Positions 8,443 through 16,804 of a stretch of 64,000 nt of DNA are shown in pieces (within the stretch, counting starts at the first letter, position 1; the number at the start of each line of letters is the position of its first letter). A model generated the notes under the pieces. The model was not told where the DNA came from, searched no databases, and worked only from the letters and a program-made list of their open reading frames with translations. The translations under genes and the position numbers were made by a program. This stretch comes from Pseudofrankia inefficax (GTDB lineage: Bacteria > Actinomycetota > Actinomycetes > Frankiales > Frankiaceae), in the NCBI RefSeq assembly GCF_000166135.1, contig NC_014666.1:4650001-4714000 (forward strand). Reading direction: 5' to 3'.

Positions 8443-10755
8443 GTGGGCATGACGGACGCGGTGGGACCCGGTTCCGGGCGGGCGGACCCAGGCGCCGCTC
8501 ACCGGGGCGACGGGACGGACGCGAACGGCCACCCGCCCGCGCGCGACGCCGCCGGGCCTGGCCACCCGACCGGCCCCGGTCCGGACCAGGACGGCACCGG
8601 CCCCCTCCCGACCGCCGGGTTCGGCGCCTGGCGCGCCGCGTTCGCCGAGCGCAGCGACGGCCCGGCGAGCCCCGACGACCACCCGGGCGCCGGCTCGCCC
8701 GCCGCGCCGTCCGGCCCGGTCCCGCTCGGCTACACCCCGCCCGCCGCCCTCCCGCCCGCGCCCCGGCCCGCGGCCGGTTTCGCCCCGCTCGGCTACACCC
8801 CGCCCGCCCAGGGCCCGGTGAGCAACGGTCTCGCCGGCCAGCTGGTCGGCGCCCCGCTCACCCGGCCACCCCAGAACGGCACCGGGCGCTCTCCGAGCCC
8901 GCCGGACGACGACGCCACGCGAGCGGACTTCCCGCCGCCGCGCCAGCTTCCGGCCGCGCCGGCCAGCCCCGGCGTGCCGCCCGTGGCGTCGACCTCGCTG
9001 GCGACGGCGGCACTGAGCCCGGTGCGCCTGGCGCCCCCCGCCTCGCGCCCGCCGGCCAACCAGCCGGACCCGCCCGTCGACCCCACCGGGCCGCTGTCCG
9101 TCGGGCTCGCCGCGCTCGACCTGCTCGACACGCTCGCCGAGGTCGTCTTCCGCACCGACGCCGAGGGCCGCTGGACGTACCTGAACCCGGCCTGGACCCG
9201 GCTCACCGGGTTCGACATCGACGCCAGCCTCGGGAACCGGTTCATCGACTACGTCCACCCCGAGGAGCTCGAGCACACCATCGCCCTGTTCATGGCGGTA
9301 GTCGTCGGCGGCGCGGACCACTGCCACCACGAGACCCGGTACCGCACCGCCGACGGCTACCGGCGGGTCCAGATCCGGGCCAAGGTGCTGCGCGACGACG
9401 CGGGCGAGGTCGTCGGCAACATCGGCACGATCATCGACGTCACCGAGTCCCGGTTCGGCGCGGAGATGGCCACCGAGCAGGGCGCGCTGCTGGAGCTGAT
9501 CCCGACCGGCGGCCGGATCGACGACCTCCCGGTCGGGATCGTCATCTACGACCCCGACGACACGGTGCGCCGTGCCTCCCGGGTGGTCGACCGGCTCGCC
9601 GGTGCCCGCACGCAGGTCGGCGACGCGCTGGACGCGCTCACCGCCCACGTCCGCCCCGCGGTGGTCGGCGGCCCCGCGCTGGACGGCCCGTGGGGCCTGG
9701 TCGCCACCGCCCGGCGCACCCAGACCGCCCAGATCGGCGACTTCGACGTGCTGTCCGGCGCCGGCGCGGCCGCCGTCGCCGAGACCGGGGCCGCCGGCCG
9801 GCCCGAGGAGGCGCGCGCCGCGCTCGGGCCGCGCCGCTCGCTGCGGGCCACCGTCATCCCGATCGAGGAGAACGGCGAGACCCGGGTCGCCGTCATGCTC
9901 TCCGACGTCACCGACCTGCGCCGCGCCGAGCGCCAGCAGGCGGCGCTCGCCTACCTAGGCCAGCGGGCGCTGACGACCCTGGACGTGCCGGCGCTGCTGC
10001 GCGAGGCCGTCGAGCTGGTCGCGACCACTCTCGGGGTCGAGCGCTGCGACCTGATCGAGTGCGTCGAGATGGCGTCGGCCCGCGGCCAGACCCGCCGGCC
10101 CACGTTCGACGGCGCGGGCGGCGTCGTGGTCGCCCGCCCCGGCCCGGACGGCGGCGACGTCGAGGAGGGCAAGTCCAGCGGCGGCGTCTACGCGCACGTG
10201 CGGACCTGCTACGGCCGTCACGGTGGCGCCTGGGCCGCCGGCGCGGTCTCGGCGGCGGCCGACTCGTTCGTGTCGCAGGTGCTGTCGTCCTGCCAGCCGC
10301 TCGTCATCGACGACCTGCCGGGCCGCGCCGACCTCAGGCTGGAGGGCTGGCTGCAGGGCGACGGCGCGGTGGCGACCGTGGGCGCGCCGATCGGCGTCGG
10401 CAGCCGGGCGTTCGGCGTCCTGACCGCGCACAGCCACACCCACCGCCGGTTCACCCGCGACGAGGCGCACTTCGTCCAGTCGGTCGCCAACGTCGTCGCC
10501 GCGGCCGTCGAGCTCGCGCAGATGCAGGAGGACCGGGCCCGCCTCGCCGTCTTCGAGGACCGCGACCGGATCGCGTGCGAGCTGCACGACCTGGTCATCC
10601 AGCGGCTGTTCTCGGTCGGCCTGCGGCTGCAGTCGCTGGTGCGGCAGGTGCCCGAGCCGGGCGCGGTCCGGATGTCGACCGCGATCTCCGATCTCGACGA
10701 GACCATCGACGAGGTCCGCCGCACCATCTTCGACCTCCGCCCGCCGCACGCGTAG
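8443..10755 (+). CDS. PAS-GAF-HisKA_3 protein lacking the ATPase domain
   Basis: About 770 residues. Order: a disordered Pro/Gly/Ala-rich N-terminus (1-215) with repeated PLGYTPPA; a PAS/PAC domain (about 220-345; AEVVFRTDAEGRWTYLNPAWTRLTGF to GNIGTIIDVTES); a second degenerate PAS-like segment (about 350-495); a GAF domain (about 500-700, containing GAPIGVGSRAFGVLTAHS); and the HisKA_3 helix with the phospho-acceptor box ACELHDLVIQRLFSVGLRLQSL (His about 713). The protein stops after IFDLRPPHA, where NarL-type kinases continue into HATPase_c. A GC hairpin follows 10 nt after the stop, and no ATPase motif appears in any downstream frame. Start: GTG 8443 (AGGAGG 10 nt upstream) or ATG 8449. 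It could be a phospho-acceptor or sensor subunit needing a partner kinase. Confidence 0.85.
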   Translation: MGMTDAVGPGSGRADPGAAHRGDGTDANGHPPARDAAGPGHPTGPGPDQDGTGPLPTAGFGAWRAAFAERSDGPASPDDHPGAGSPAAPSGPVPLGYTPPAALPPAPRPAAGFAPLGYTPPAQGPVSNGLAGQLVGAPLTRPPQNGTGRSPSPPDDDATRADFPPPRQLPAAPASPGVPPVASTSLATAALSPVRLAPPASRPPANQPDPPVDPTGPLSVGLAALDLLDTLAEVVFRTDAEGRWTYLNPAWTRLTGFDIDASLGNRFIDYVHPEELEHTIALFMAVVVGGADHCHHETRYRTADGYRRVQIRAKVLRDDAGEVVGNIGTIIDVTESRFGAEMATEQGALLELIPTGGRIDDLPVGIVIYDPDDTVRRASRVVDRLAGARTQVGDALDALTAHVRPAVVGGPALDGPWGLVATARRTQTAQIGDFDVLSGAGAAAVAETGAAGRPEEARAALGPRRSLRATVIPIEENGETRVAVMLSDVTDLRRAERQQAALAYLGQRALTTLDVPALLREAVELVATTLGVERCDLIECVEMASARGQTRRPTFDGAGGVVVARPGPDGGDVEEGKSSGGVYAHVRTCYGRHGGAWAAGAVSAAADSFVSQVLSSCQPLVIDDLPGRADLRLEGWLQGDGAVATVGAPIGVGSRAFGVLTAHSHTHRRFTRDEAHFVQSVANVVAAAVELAQMQEDRARLAVFEDRDRIACELHDLVIQRLFSVGLRLQSLVRQVPEPGAVRMSTAISDLDETIDEVRRTIFDLRPPHA

Positions 10756-10765
10756 CCGTCGGGGT

Positions 10766-10785
10766 GGCCCGGCCCGAGCCGGGCC
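10766..10785 (+). terminator. Hairpin terminator after the PAS/GAF gene
   Basis: Perfect 8-bp stem GGCCCGGC / GCCGGGCC with loop CCGA, 10 nt after the TAG stop. There is no T-run, as is common for actinobacterial hairpins. Its position supports 10755 as a genuine gene end. Confidence 0.6.
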
Positions 10786-10874
10786 GTACGGCGGTCAGCC
10801 GAGTCGAACGGACACCCGGAACCAGGTGGTCGAGCATCGGATGTCCGTTGTGGCGCTACCGGGGCCGGACGAGG

Positions 10875-11888
10875 ATGATGCACGCTGTGACAATCTGGGC
10901 GAGCCAGGAGCTGCGTGAGTCCTCGCGGCGATTCGGGCGGGCGACGCCCGGACGCGGCCATCGACCTGCGGCTGTCGGGCTGATCGCGGCGCTCGTCGCG
11001 CTCGCCGTCGCTGGCTGCCAGCCCACGACGCTGGTCGGATTCAACGGCTCACGGGTGGCGCTGTACGAGGACCGGGACGTGGCGTATGCGTCGGTTTCGC
11101 CCGCGCAGCGGCTGGACCTCTACCGGCCGCTACACCCGGACGGCAAGCTGCCGGTCGTCGTCCTCATCCACGGCGGCGGCTTCATCGGCGGCGACAAGTC
11201 GGACCTCGACGACACGGCGGCGTCGCTCGTCACGCACGGATATGCGGTCGCCAACGTGAACTACCGACTCGTGCCCGAGGGAGTCTTCCCGGCGCCCGTC
11301 GTCGACGTCAAGGCGGCGATCCGCTGGCTGCGCGCCAACGCTGCCGGCTACGACCTCGACCCTGCCAGGTTCGGCGCGCTCGGCGAGTCCGCCGGCGCCT
11401 ACCTCGCCGAGATGGTCGGTACCTGGGGCCACGTGGCGTCGCCCGACGACGCGGCATTGGGGAACATCAACGTCCCGAGCACGGTCAGGGCCGTCGTCGA
11501 CCTCTTTGGCCCGGTCGACTTCACGGCGATCGATGGTCAGCTGCGAGCGGACGGATGTCCGGCCAGCGCCCTGACCCACGACAGCCCGAGCGGCTACGAG
11601 TCGAGGCTGCTGGGCCACCAGATCACCACGGTTCCCGGTCTCGTGTGGCTGGCCAACCCGCTGACCTATGTCGGTTCCGGTCAAGTGCCTCCGCCGTTCG
11701 ACATCGAACACGGCCAGGCCGACTGCACGGTCCCGTATCAGCAGTCCGAGGAGCTTGCGAACGGGCTGCGCGCCGCCGGCGGCCAGGTCGACCTGACCGT
11801 CGTGCCGGGCGCTGGGCACGGCGCGAGCTACCCGCGGGGTGACCGATTCCCGGCCATCGTCGCCTTCCTCGACAGGTACGTACGCTGA
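10875..11888 (+). CDS. Alpha/beta-hydrolase esterase lipoprotein
   Basis: 337-residue esterase of the BD-FAE/HSL-like type with a lipoprotein signal: hydrophobic segment LIAALVALAVAGC ends in lipobox AVAG-C (Cys about residue 38), so it should be exported and anchored to the outer face of the membrane. Catalytic features: oxyanion motif HGGGF (about residue 97), nucleophile elbow GESAGAY (about 172), acid in HGQADCTVP (about 280) and His in GAGHGASYP (about 316). The start is one of two adjacent ATGs (10875 or 10878); the ribosome site is poor (GAGG too close). It follows the PAS/GAF gene by 120 bp behind a terminator hairpin, so it is probably transcribed alone. Confidence 0.87.
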   Translation: MMHAVTIWASQELRESSRRFGRATPGRGHRPAAVGLIAALVALAVAGCQPTTLVGFNGSRVALYEDRDVAYASVSPAQRLDLYRPLHPDGKLPVVVLIHGGGFIGGDKSDLDDTAASLVTHGYAVANVNYRLVPEGVFPAPVVDVKAAIRWLRANAAGYDLDPARFGALGESAGAYLAEMVGTWGHVASPDDAALGNINVPSTVRAVVDLFGPVDFTAIDGQLRADGCPASALTHDSPSGYESRLLGHQITTVPGLVWLANPLTYVGSGQVPPPFDIEHGQADCTVPYQQSEELANGLRAAGGQVDLTVVPGAGHGASYPRGDRFPAIVAFLDRYVR

Positions 11889-12206
11889 CCGACCTGGCCC
11901 AGGGCCTCCACCGGCCCGGCTGTTCCGTCTGGTAGCCCAAGATCAATACTGGCCCGCGCGGGATGTCCTGTCGGGGAGTCGTACCGAATCTGGTCCGCGA
12001 GCCTCGATAGCGACAACCCGCCGGCCAGGTCGCCATGACGCAACCATGCGCGACGAGACGGACACCGGCCGCGGCCCCCGCTTCCGCCGGGGCCCAAAGT
12101 GGTTGACAACGATTAGTCAGGACTGGATAGTTACTACTGACGGATCGTGGCGCGGGCGCCGACAAGGCAGGATGGGAGGTGACAAGGGTGTCGGAGGGAG
12201 AACGGG
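11889..12206 (+). other. Intergenic region upstream of the PadR gene
   Basis: No gene seen. The last 100 bp are relatively AT-rich and carry the candidate promoter and operator of the padR gene described separately. Confidence 0.5.
12103..12131 (+). promoter_or_regulatory. Candidate promoter of the padR-type gene
   Basis: A consensus -35 TTGACA (12103-12108) and a 17-bp spacer precede -10 GATAGT (12126-12131). An interrupted repeat GTCAG (12116-12120) and CTGAC overlaps it and may be the site of PadR autoregulation. The predicted leader is about 70 nt. Confidence 0.5.
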
Positions 12207-12836
12207 TTGGCCGCGCGGCGCAAGGTCGGCAACCTGCTGGGGCTGGCGGTCCTGGCCTACCTGAGCCGCGCCCCGATGCACCCGTACGAGCTCAGCCGGA
12301 CCCTGCGCGACCACGGCGACGACCGCAGCATCAAGTTCAACCACGGCTCGCTGTACATGGTCGTTCAGCAGCTGGCCAAGGCCGGCTTCATCACCGAGCT
12401 GGCGACGACGCGCGAGGGCCAGCGTCCCGAGCGGACCGTCTACGCCATCACGCCCGCCGGGCGCGACGAGCTGCACGACTGGCTGCGGGAGCTGGTCGCC
12501 CGGCCGGAGCACGAGTACCCGAGCTTCGTCTCCGCGCTGTCGCTGGTCGGCGCGCTGCACCCGGACGACGTTGTCGAGCAGCTGCGCGCGCGGCTGACCG
12601 GCCTCGCCGCGCGGCGGGCCGAGATCCAGAAGATGATCGACGACTCGCTCGCCGAAGGGGTTCCCGAGCTCTTCCTGATCGAGGAGGAGTTCCGGGCCGC
12701 CCAGCTCGACACCGAGGCCGCCTTCGTCGAGCGCCTGATCACCCGGATCGCCGACCCGGACGTCGGCTGGGGCCCGGCCTGGGCCGCGTTCCACACGGCC
12801 CTCGCGGCGGAGACGCCGGCCCAGCCGAACGCCTGA
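12207..12836 (+). CDS. PadR-family transcriptional regulator
   Basis: 209 residues: winged helix-turn-helix at about residues 8-90 (LGLAVLAYLSRAPMHPYELSRTLRDHG... GSLYMVVQQLAKAGFITE... RTVYAITPAGRDELHDWL), then a C-terminal helical dimerisation region (PadR_C type, about 95-190). The start is TTG at 12207 with GGAGGGAG 8 nt upstream. PadR repressors sense small aromatic or lipophilic ligands and usually control a neighbouring detoxifying enzyme or pump. Here the next gene on the same strand is an FAD monooxygenase 350 bp away, a likely target by position. A good -35/-10 pair lies upstream. Confidence 0.92.
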   Translation: MAARRKVGNLLGLAVLAYLSRAPMHPYELSRTLRDHGDDRSIKFNHGSLYMVVQQLAKAGFITELATTREGQRPERTVYAITPAGRDELHDWLRELVARPEHEYPSFVSALSLVGALHPDDVVEQLRARLTGLAARRAEIQKMIDDSLAEGVPELFLIEEEFRAAQLDTEAAFVERLITRIADPDVGWGPAWAAFHTALAAETPAQPNA

Positions 12837-13187
12837 CAACCATTCCGTGCTCTAGAACCCTTCGCTTGCTCTAGAACCCCCCGGCGTCAGAACCCTCTGC
12901 CAGCCTGAGAATCCTCAGCCGGCCTGAGGCCGCTGCGCCGTCGCGCCGCGAAGTTGACGCCCACCTCGGACTGCCGGGTACCCCGCGATCGGCCAGGCTT
13001 TCGCCTGCCGCCGACCCGGCGTAGCCGCCACGAGCCGGTCACCCGGCTGACCACCATCACCCACTTTCAGGGACGGCGACTCCCTGGGCCGTGCCTTGCC
13101 CTGCTCACAACCGGGCGACGGTGCCCGCCGAGAGGGGTCCGCCGGCCTGCCCCCGCTCGCTCTGCTGCTGTGAAAGGCGGATTCACC
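12837..13187 (+). other. Intergenic region with short degenerate repeats
   Basis: No gene. The first 90 bp contain two copies of GCTCTAGAACCC (around 12850 and 12868) and several near-palindromic CCTGAG/CTCAGG units (around 12903-12930) that could form a weak hairpin. The rest should contain the FAD monooxygenase promoter, which I could not define. Confidence 0.45.
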
Positions 13188-14432
13188 ATGTCCACAATCA
13201 GGAGCGCCATCGTCGTCGGCGGTGGGATCGCCGGGCCGGTGGCCGCGCTCGCCCTCGGCCAGGCCGGCATCGAGGCCACCGTCTACGAGGCGTACGACAC
13301 GACCGCCGACGGCGTCGGCGGCACGCTGAGCATCGCGCCGAACGGCCTGGACGCCCTGGCCGCGGTCGGCCTGGGCGGCATCGTCGAGGAGCTCGGCTCC
13401 CCGATCACCTCGATGGTGATGCGCAACGGCAAGGGCCGCCGGCTGGCCACCCTCGGCTCGCCCGCCGGCCTGCCTGCCCAGCGGCTGCTGTGGCGCCCCG
13501 ACCTCTACCGGGCGCTGCGGGACGCGACCGCCAGCCGCGGTGTCCGCGTCGAGTACGGCCGGCGGCTGACCGCCGTCGACCAGGACGCGGACGGTGTCAC
13601 GGCCGTGTTCGCCGACGGCACCACGGCCCGCGCCGACGTCCTCGTCGGCGCGGACGGCATCCGGTCCCGGGTTCGGTCACTGCTCGACCCGGCGGCGCCC
13701 GCGCCCCGGTACGTCGGCCTGCTCGGCTTCGGCGCGCGGCTCGGTCCCGGCCCGGTCGACGCCAGCCGGATCGGGACGACCGGGTCCGAGATGCACTTCG
13801 TCTTCGGCCGGCGGGCCTTCTTCGGCTATGTGCTCGACGAGGACGGCTCGGGCGGCTGGTTCGCCAACCTGCCGCGGGCGGCGTCGACGACGGCGGCCGA
13901 GGCGCGCGCCACCGAACCCGCCGGCTGGCTGAGGCTGCTGCGCGAGACGTTCGCCGGCGACGGGCTGCGGATGGACGACCTGATCGCCCGGACCGACCCG
14001 GCGGACCTGATCTGCGTCGGCGGCATGGAGGACCTGCCGACCGTCCCGGTGTGGCACCGCGGCCGGGCGGTCCTCGTCGGCGACGCCGCGCACGCCACGT
14101 CGCCCAGCTCCGGGCAGGGCGCGTCGCTCGCCCTGGAGAGCGCCGTCGAGCTCGCCCGCTGCCTGCGCGACCTGCCCTACCAGGAGGCGTTCGCGGGCTA
14201 CGAGAACCTGCGCCGCGCCCGCGTCGAGAAGATCATCAAGATGGGTGAGCGCACCAACAGCGACAAGGCCGCGGGGCCGGTGGCCCGGGTGCTGCGCGAC
14301 CTGATGATGCCGGTCGCGATGAGGCTCATGAACCCCGAGTCGTTCTCGTGGCCGATGCGCCACCACATCGACTGGGACGCCCCGGTCGACGGCGCCGCGG
14401 TGACCGTCCAGGCCCCGGCCAGGGCCGGGTGA
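13188..14432 (+). CDS. FAD-dependent aromatic-ring-type monooxygenase
   Basis: 414-residue group A flavoprotein monooxygenase. Rossmann FAD-binding motif GGGIAG in AIVVGGGIAGPVAALAL (residues 6-25), the DG motif in VLVGADGIRSRVRSLL (about 155), and the GD motif RAVLVGDAAHATSPSSGQGASLALE (about 295-320) are all in place. These enzymes use NAD(P)H and O2 to hydroxylate or epoxidise aromatic or polyketide-like compounds. The ATG at 13188 has AAGG upstream; a long in-frame extension has no family similarity. It lies downstream of a PadR regulator and may be a detoxification or xenobiotic-oxidation gene under its control (inference). Confidence 0.9.
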   Translation: MSTIRSAIVVGGGIAGPVAALALGQAGIEATVYEAYDTTADGVGGTLSIAPNGLDALAAVGLGGIVEELGSPITSMVMRNGKGRRLATLGSPAGLPAQRLLWRPDLYRALRDATASRGVRVEYGRRLTAVDQDADGVTAVFADGTTARADVLVGADGIRSRVRSLLDPAAPAPRYVGLLGFGARLGPGPVDASRIGTTGSEMHFVFGRRAFFGYVLDEDGSGGWFANLPRAASTTAAEARATEPAGWLRLLRETFAGDGLRMDDLIARTDPADLICVGGMEDLPTVPVWHRGRAVLVGDAAHATSPSSGQGASLALESAVELARCLRDLPYQEAFAGYENLRRARVEKIIKMGERTNSDKAAGPVARVLRDLMMPVAMRLMNPESFSWPMRHHIDWDAPVDGAAVTVQAPARAG

Positions 14433-14446
14433 CCCGGCCGGCGCGG

Positions 14447-15544
14447 CTACGACAGCGTCGCGATCTCGAGGTGGCTCACCCCGCCGGTCAGGGCGAACTC
14501 GTAGCCGGCCGAGTCCTGGCCGATGGTCTGGGTCAGGGAGCCGATCGGACCCTGCCGGTGGCCGTCGACGACGACGTCGCTCGCGCCGCCGCGAATCCGC
14601 AGGCTGACGGACACGCCGGCGGGACGTTCGAGGCGCAGCGACTTCGCGCCGCCGGTCAGCGAGACCCGGGCGCCGCGGGCGGGCGGGCCGAGGCGCAGCC
14701 TCAGGTCGTTGGCGCCACCGGTCAGCGAGAACGACCGCGTGGTGGCGCCGGCGAGGTCGACGGCGAGGTGCTGGGCGCCGCCGCGGACGTCGACGGCCCA
14801 GGCGACCCGTGGGTTGAGGGTGAGCGTCGAGGCTCCCGCGCCGGCCCGCCAGAGCGTCCGGCCGCGCCGGCCGAACTGGACGCGTACCTCGGTCTCGTCC
14901 GGGCGCACGAGGACCTCGCTCGTCGGGGCCGCGCCGGCGAAGTCGCCCTGGTAGAGGCTGTCGGCGGGGAAGTCCTTACCGCCGGCCACGACTCGCAGCT
15001 GCCTCAGCCCGCCGGCGAGATGCAGCCGGGCCTGGGTGGCCGTGCCCAGCGGCGCCCCCAGGGTCACCGGGGTGGCGCCGACCCCCGGATCGTCGCGCAG
15101 GGTGTCGGTCTGGTCGCGCAGCATCTCGGTGGTCGCGACCAGGAACCGGGCGACGGTCGCCTGCTCGGCGGGGCTGAACTTCGCCTGGATGGCGGCCGCG
15201 GCCTCGGTCATCGGCCCGAACATGACGTCGAGCGCGGCGAGGCGCTCGGCGACGGCCGTCACGACGACCCGGCGCCGGTCGCCGGGATCGGGCAGCCGGG
15301 TGACGTAGCCACGCCGCTCCAGGCCGTCGAGCACCCGGGTGATCGCGCCGGTCGTCAGGTGGGTCGCCACGGCGAGCTGCCCGGCCACCCGGGGGTTGGA
15401 GCGCACGATCGCCAGCACCGCGAGCTCGGTCGGCGTGAGCCGCGCCCGCAGCCCGGCCGCCGACTGGAACAGCTGCGCGGCGGACACCAGCTCCCGCAGC
15501 AGCGCCTCCAGGTCGACGTCGGCGTCCCGCGTCTGCCGCTCCAT
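14447..15544 (-). CDS. MarR-type regulator fused to a GG-repeat C-terminal region
   Basis: 365 residues. The N-terminal 150 form a MarR winged HTH (LTPTELAVLAIVRSNPRVAG, HLTTGAITRVLDGLERRGYVTR, DRRRVVVTAVAERLAAL). Ordinary MarR proteins stop near there. This one continues for about 200 residues with repeated beta-strand units of the form GG-A-x-x-L-x-L/V: GGLRQL (about 175), GAST (236), GGAQHL (253), GGANDL (271), GGAKSL (293), GGASDV (316), GGVSHL (354). This resembles a short beta-solenoid such as DUF4097/DUF2807-like regions. Start ATG 15544 with GGGAGG 8 nt upstream. It is divergent from the DrrAB-type exporter, its likely target. A ligand- or envelope-sensing role for the C-terminus is inference. 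Confidence 0.85.
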   Translation of the reverse strand: MERQTRDADVDLEALLRELVSAAQLFQSAAGLRARLTPTELAVLAIVRSNPRVAGQLAVATHLTTGAITRVLDGLERRGYVTRLPDPGDRRRVVVTAVAERLAALDVMFGPMTEAAAAIQAKFSPAEQATVARFLVATTEMLRDQTDTLRDDPGVGATPVTLGAPLGTATQARLHLAGGLRQLRVVAGGKDFPADSLYQGDFAGAAPTSEVLVRPDETEVRVQFGRRGRTLWRAGAGASTLTLNPRVAWAVDVRGGAQHLAVDLAGATTRSFSLTGGANDLRLRLGPPARGARVSLTGGAKSLRLERPAGVSVSLRIRGGASDVVVDGHRQGPIGSLTQTIGQDSAGYEFALTGGVSHLEIATLS

Positions 15545-15646
15545 CACCGTTACCTCCCTGCCGGACCGGGTGCCGACGCCGTCCGGTCCCACCCGGTCGG
15601 GCCAGTGCGATCCGGGCACGCCGCGCGGACGCGGCGAAACCGGGCC

Positions 15647-15676
15647 TTGACACCGTGACCAACGCTATCTCACTAT
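15647..15676 (+). promoter_or_regulatory. Candidate promoter for the DrrAB-type exporter
   Basis: TTGACA (15647-15652), about 18-bp spacer, then CACTAT in an unusually AT-rich patch with repeated CTATC/CACTATC and TTACTCACT words between the divergent marR-type and ABC genes. The -10 box is weak. The patch is where a MarR operator would be expected. Confidence 0.4.
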
Positions 15677-15737
15677 CGCATTGCCTTACTCACTCAGACA
15701 AGTTCCATGCAGGAAAACGATCCGAAACGGACGCCAC

Positions 15738-16697
15738 ATGATCACAACCCAGGCGCTGCGCCGGGAGTTCCGCCGGTCCCGGCGCGCCGACCCGGTCGTC
15801 GCCGTCGACGGCATCGACCTGGTCGTCGACCGTGGCGAGGTCTTCGGCCTGCTCGGCCCGAACGGCGCCGGGAAGTCGACCACCATGCGGATGCTGACCA
15901 CCCTGCTGCCGCCGACCTCGGGCACGGCCCTCGTCGCCGGCCACGACGTGGCGAAGGAACGGGCCGCGGTGCGCCGCCGGATCGGGTTCGTCGCGCAGGG
16001 CGGCGGCACCGACTCGGCCGAGACCGCCCGCGCGGAGCTGGTCATGCAGGGCCGGGTGTTCGGCATGTCCAAGACCGACGCACTGACCAGGGCCGACGAC
16101 CTGCTCGCCCGGTTCAGCCTCACAGACGCGGCCGACCGGCGCCTCGGCACCTGGTCGGGCGGCATGCGCCGCCGCCTCGACATCGCCGTCGGGCTGGTCA
16201 ACTCACCCGAGCTGCTGCTGCTCGACGAGCCCACGACCGGGCTGGACCCGGCGAGCCGAGCCGAGGTGTGGGCCGAGCTGCGGGCCGTCCGCGAGGCCGG
16301 GACCACGATCCTGCTCACGACCCACTACCTGGAGGAGGCCGACGAGCTCTGCGACCGGGTCGCGATCATCCACCAGGGCAAGGTCGCGCGGACCGGGCCA
16401 CCGGACGAGCTGAAGAGCCAGGTCGCCGGCGACGGCATCGTCGTCACGCTGCCCCCCGGCGGCCCCGAGGCGGTCAGCCCGACCGTCCGCGAGCAGCCCT
16501 GGTGCCGCGACGTCGAGGCCGTCGACGACAGGACCCTGCGGGTGTACGTCGAGGACGGCTCCCGCGCCGTCACCGACCTGCTGCGCCTGCTCGACGGCCT
16601 GTCGACCCCGGTCCTCACGCTCACGCTGACCCGGCCGAGCCTCGACGACGTCTTCCTGACCGCCACCGGCCACCCGCTCGCCGCCGCCGGCGTCTGA
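15738..16697 (+). CDS. DrrA-type ABC exporter ATPase
   Basis: 319 residues: one ABC ATPase domain with Walker A GPNGAGKST (about residue 44), Q-loop FVAQGGGTD, signature TWSGGMRRRLD (about 140), Walker B LLLLDEPTTGLDP (about 160) and the switch His in LLTTHYLEE. The C-terminal extension (240-319, ending SLDDVFLTATGH) is typical of daunorubicin-resistance DrrA ATPases. It pairs with the ABC-2 permease at 16805 to form an efflux pump for a lipophilic drug or lipid. ATG 15738 is the first good start; a weak site precedes it. Divergently transcribed from the MarR-type regulator. No biosynthetic genes are near, so self-resistance is not indicated. Confidence 0.93.
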   Translation: MITTQALRREFRRSRRADPVVAVDGIDLVVDRGEVFGLLGPNGAGKSTTMRMLTTLLPPTSGTALVAGHDVAKERAAVRRRIGFVAQGGGTDSAETARAELVMQGRVFGMSKTDALTRADDLLARFSLTDAADRRLGTWSGGMRRRLDIAVGLVNSPELLLLDEPTTGLDPASRAEVWAELRAVREAGTTILLTTHYLEEADELCDRVAIIHQGKVARTGPPDELKSQVAGDGIVVTLPPGGPEAVSPTVREQPWCRDVEAVDDRTLRVYVEDGSRAVTDLLRLLDGLSTPVLTLTLTRPSLDDVFLTATGHPLAAAGV

Positions 16698-16804
16698 CCA
16701 GCGCGGACCGGTCTCACCGCCGGGTCACGGCCGCCCACCCGGGTGGCCACCCCGGCCCGCCCACGTTCGCTCGACTTCCTGACTCCTCGACTGGGAGCCC
16801 CTCC

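Noticed and set aside
8310-11888. One continuous frame of 1192 codons suggesting a fusion of sensor and esterase
   Set aside because: The first two thirds are an out-of-frame shadow of the PAS/GAF gene; only the last 338 codons, with their own signal peptide, are real.
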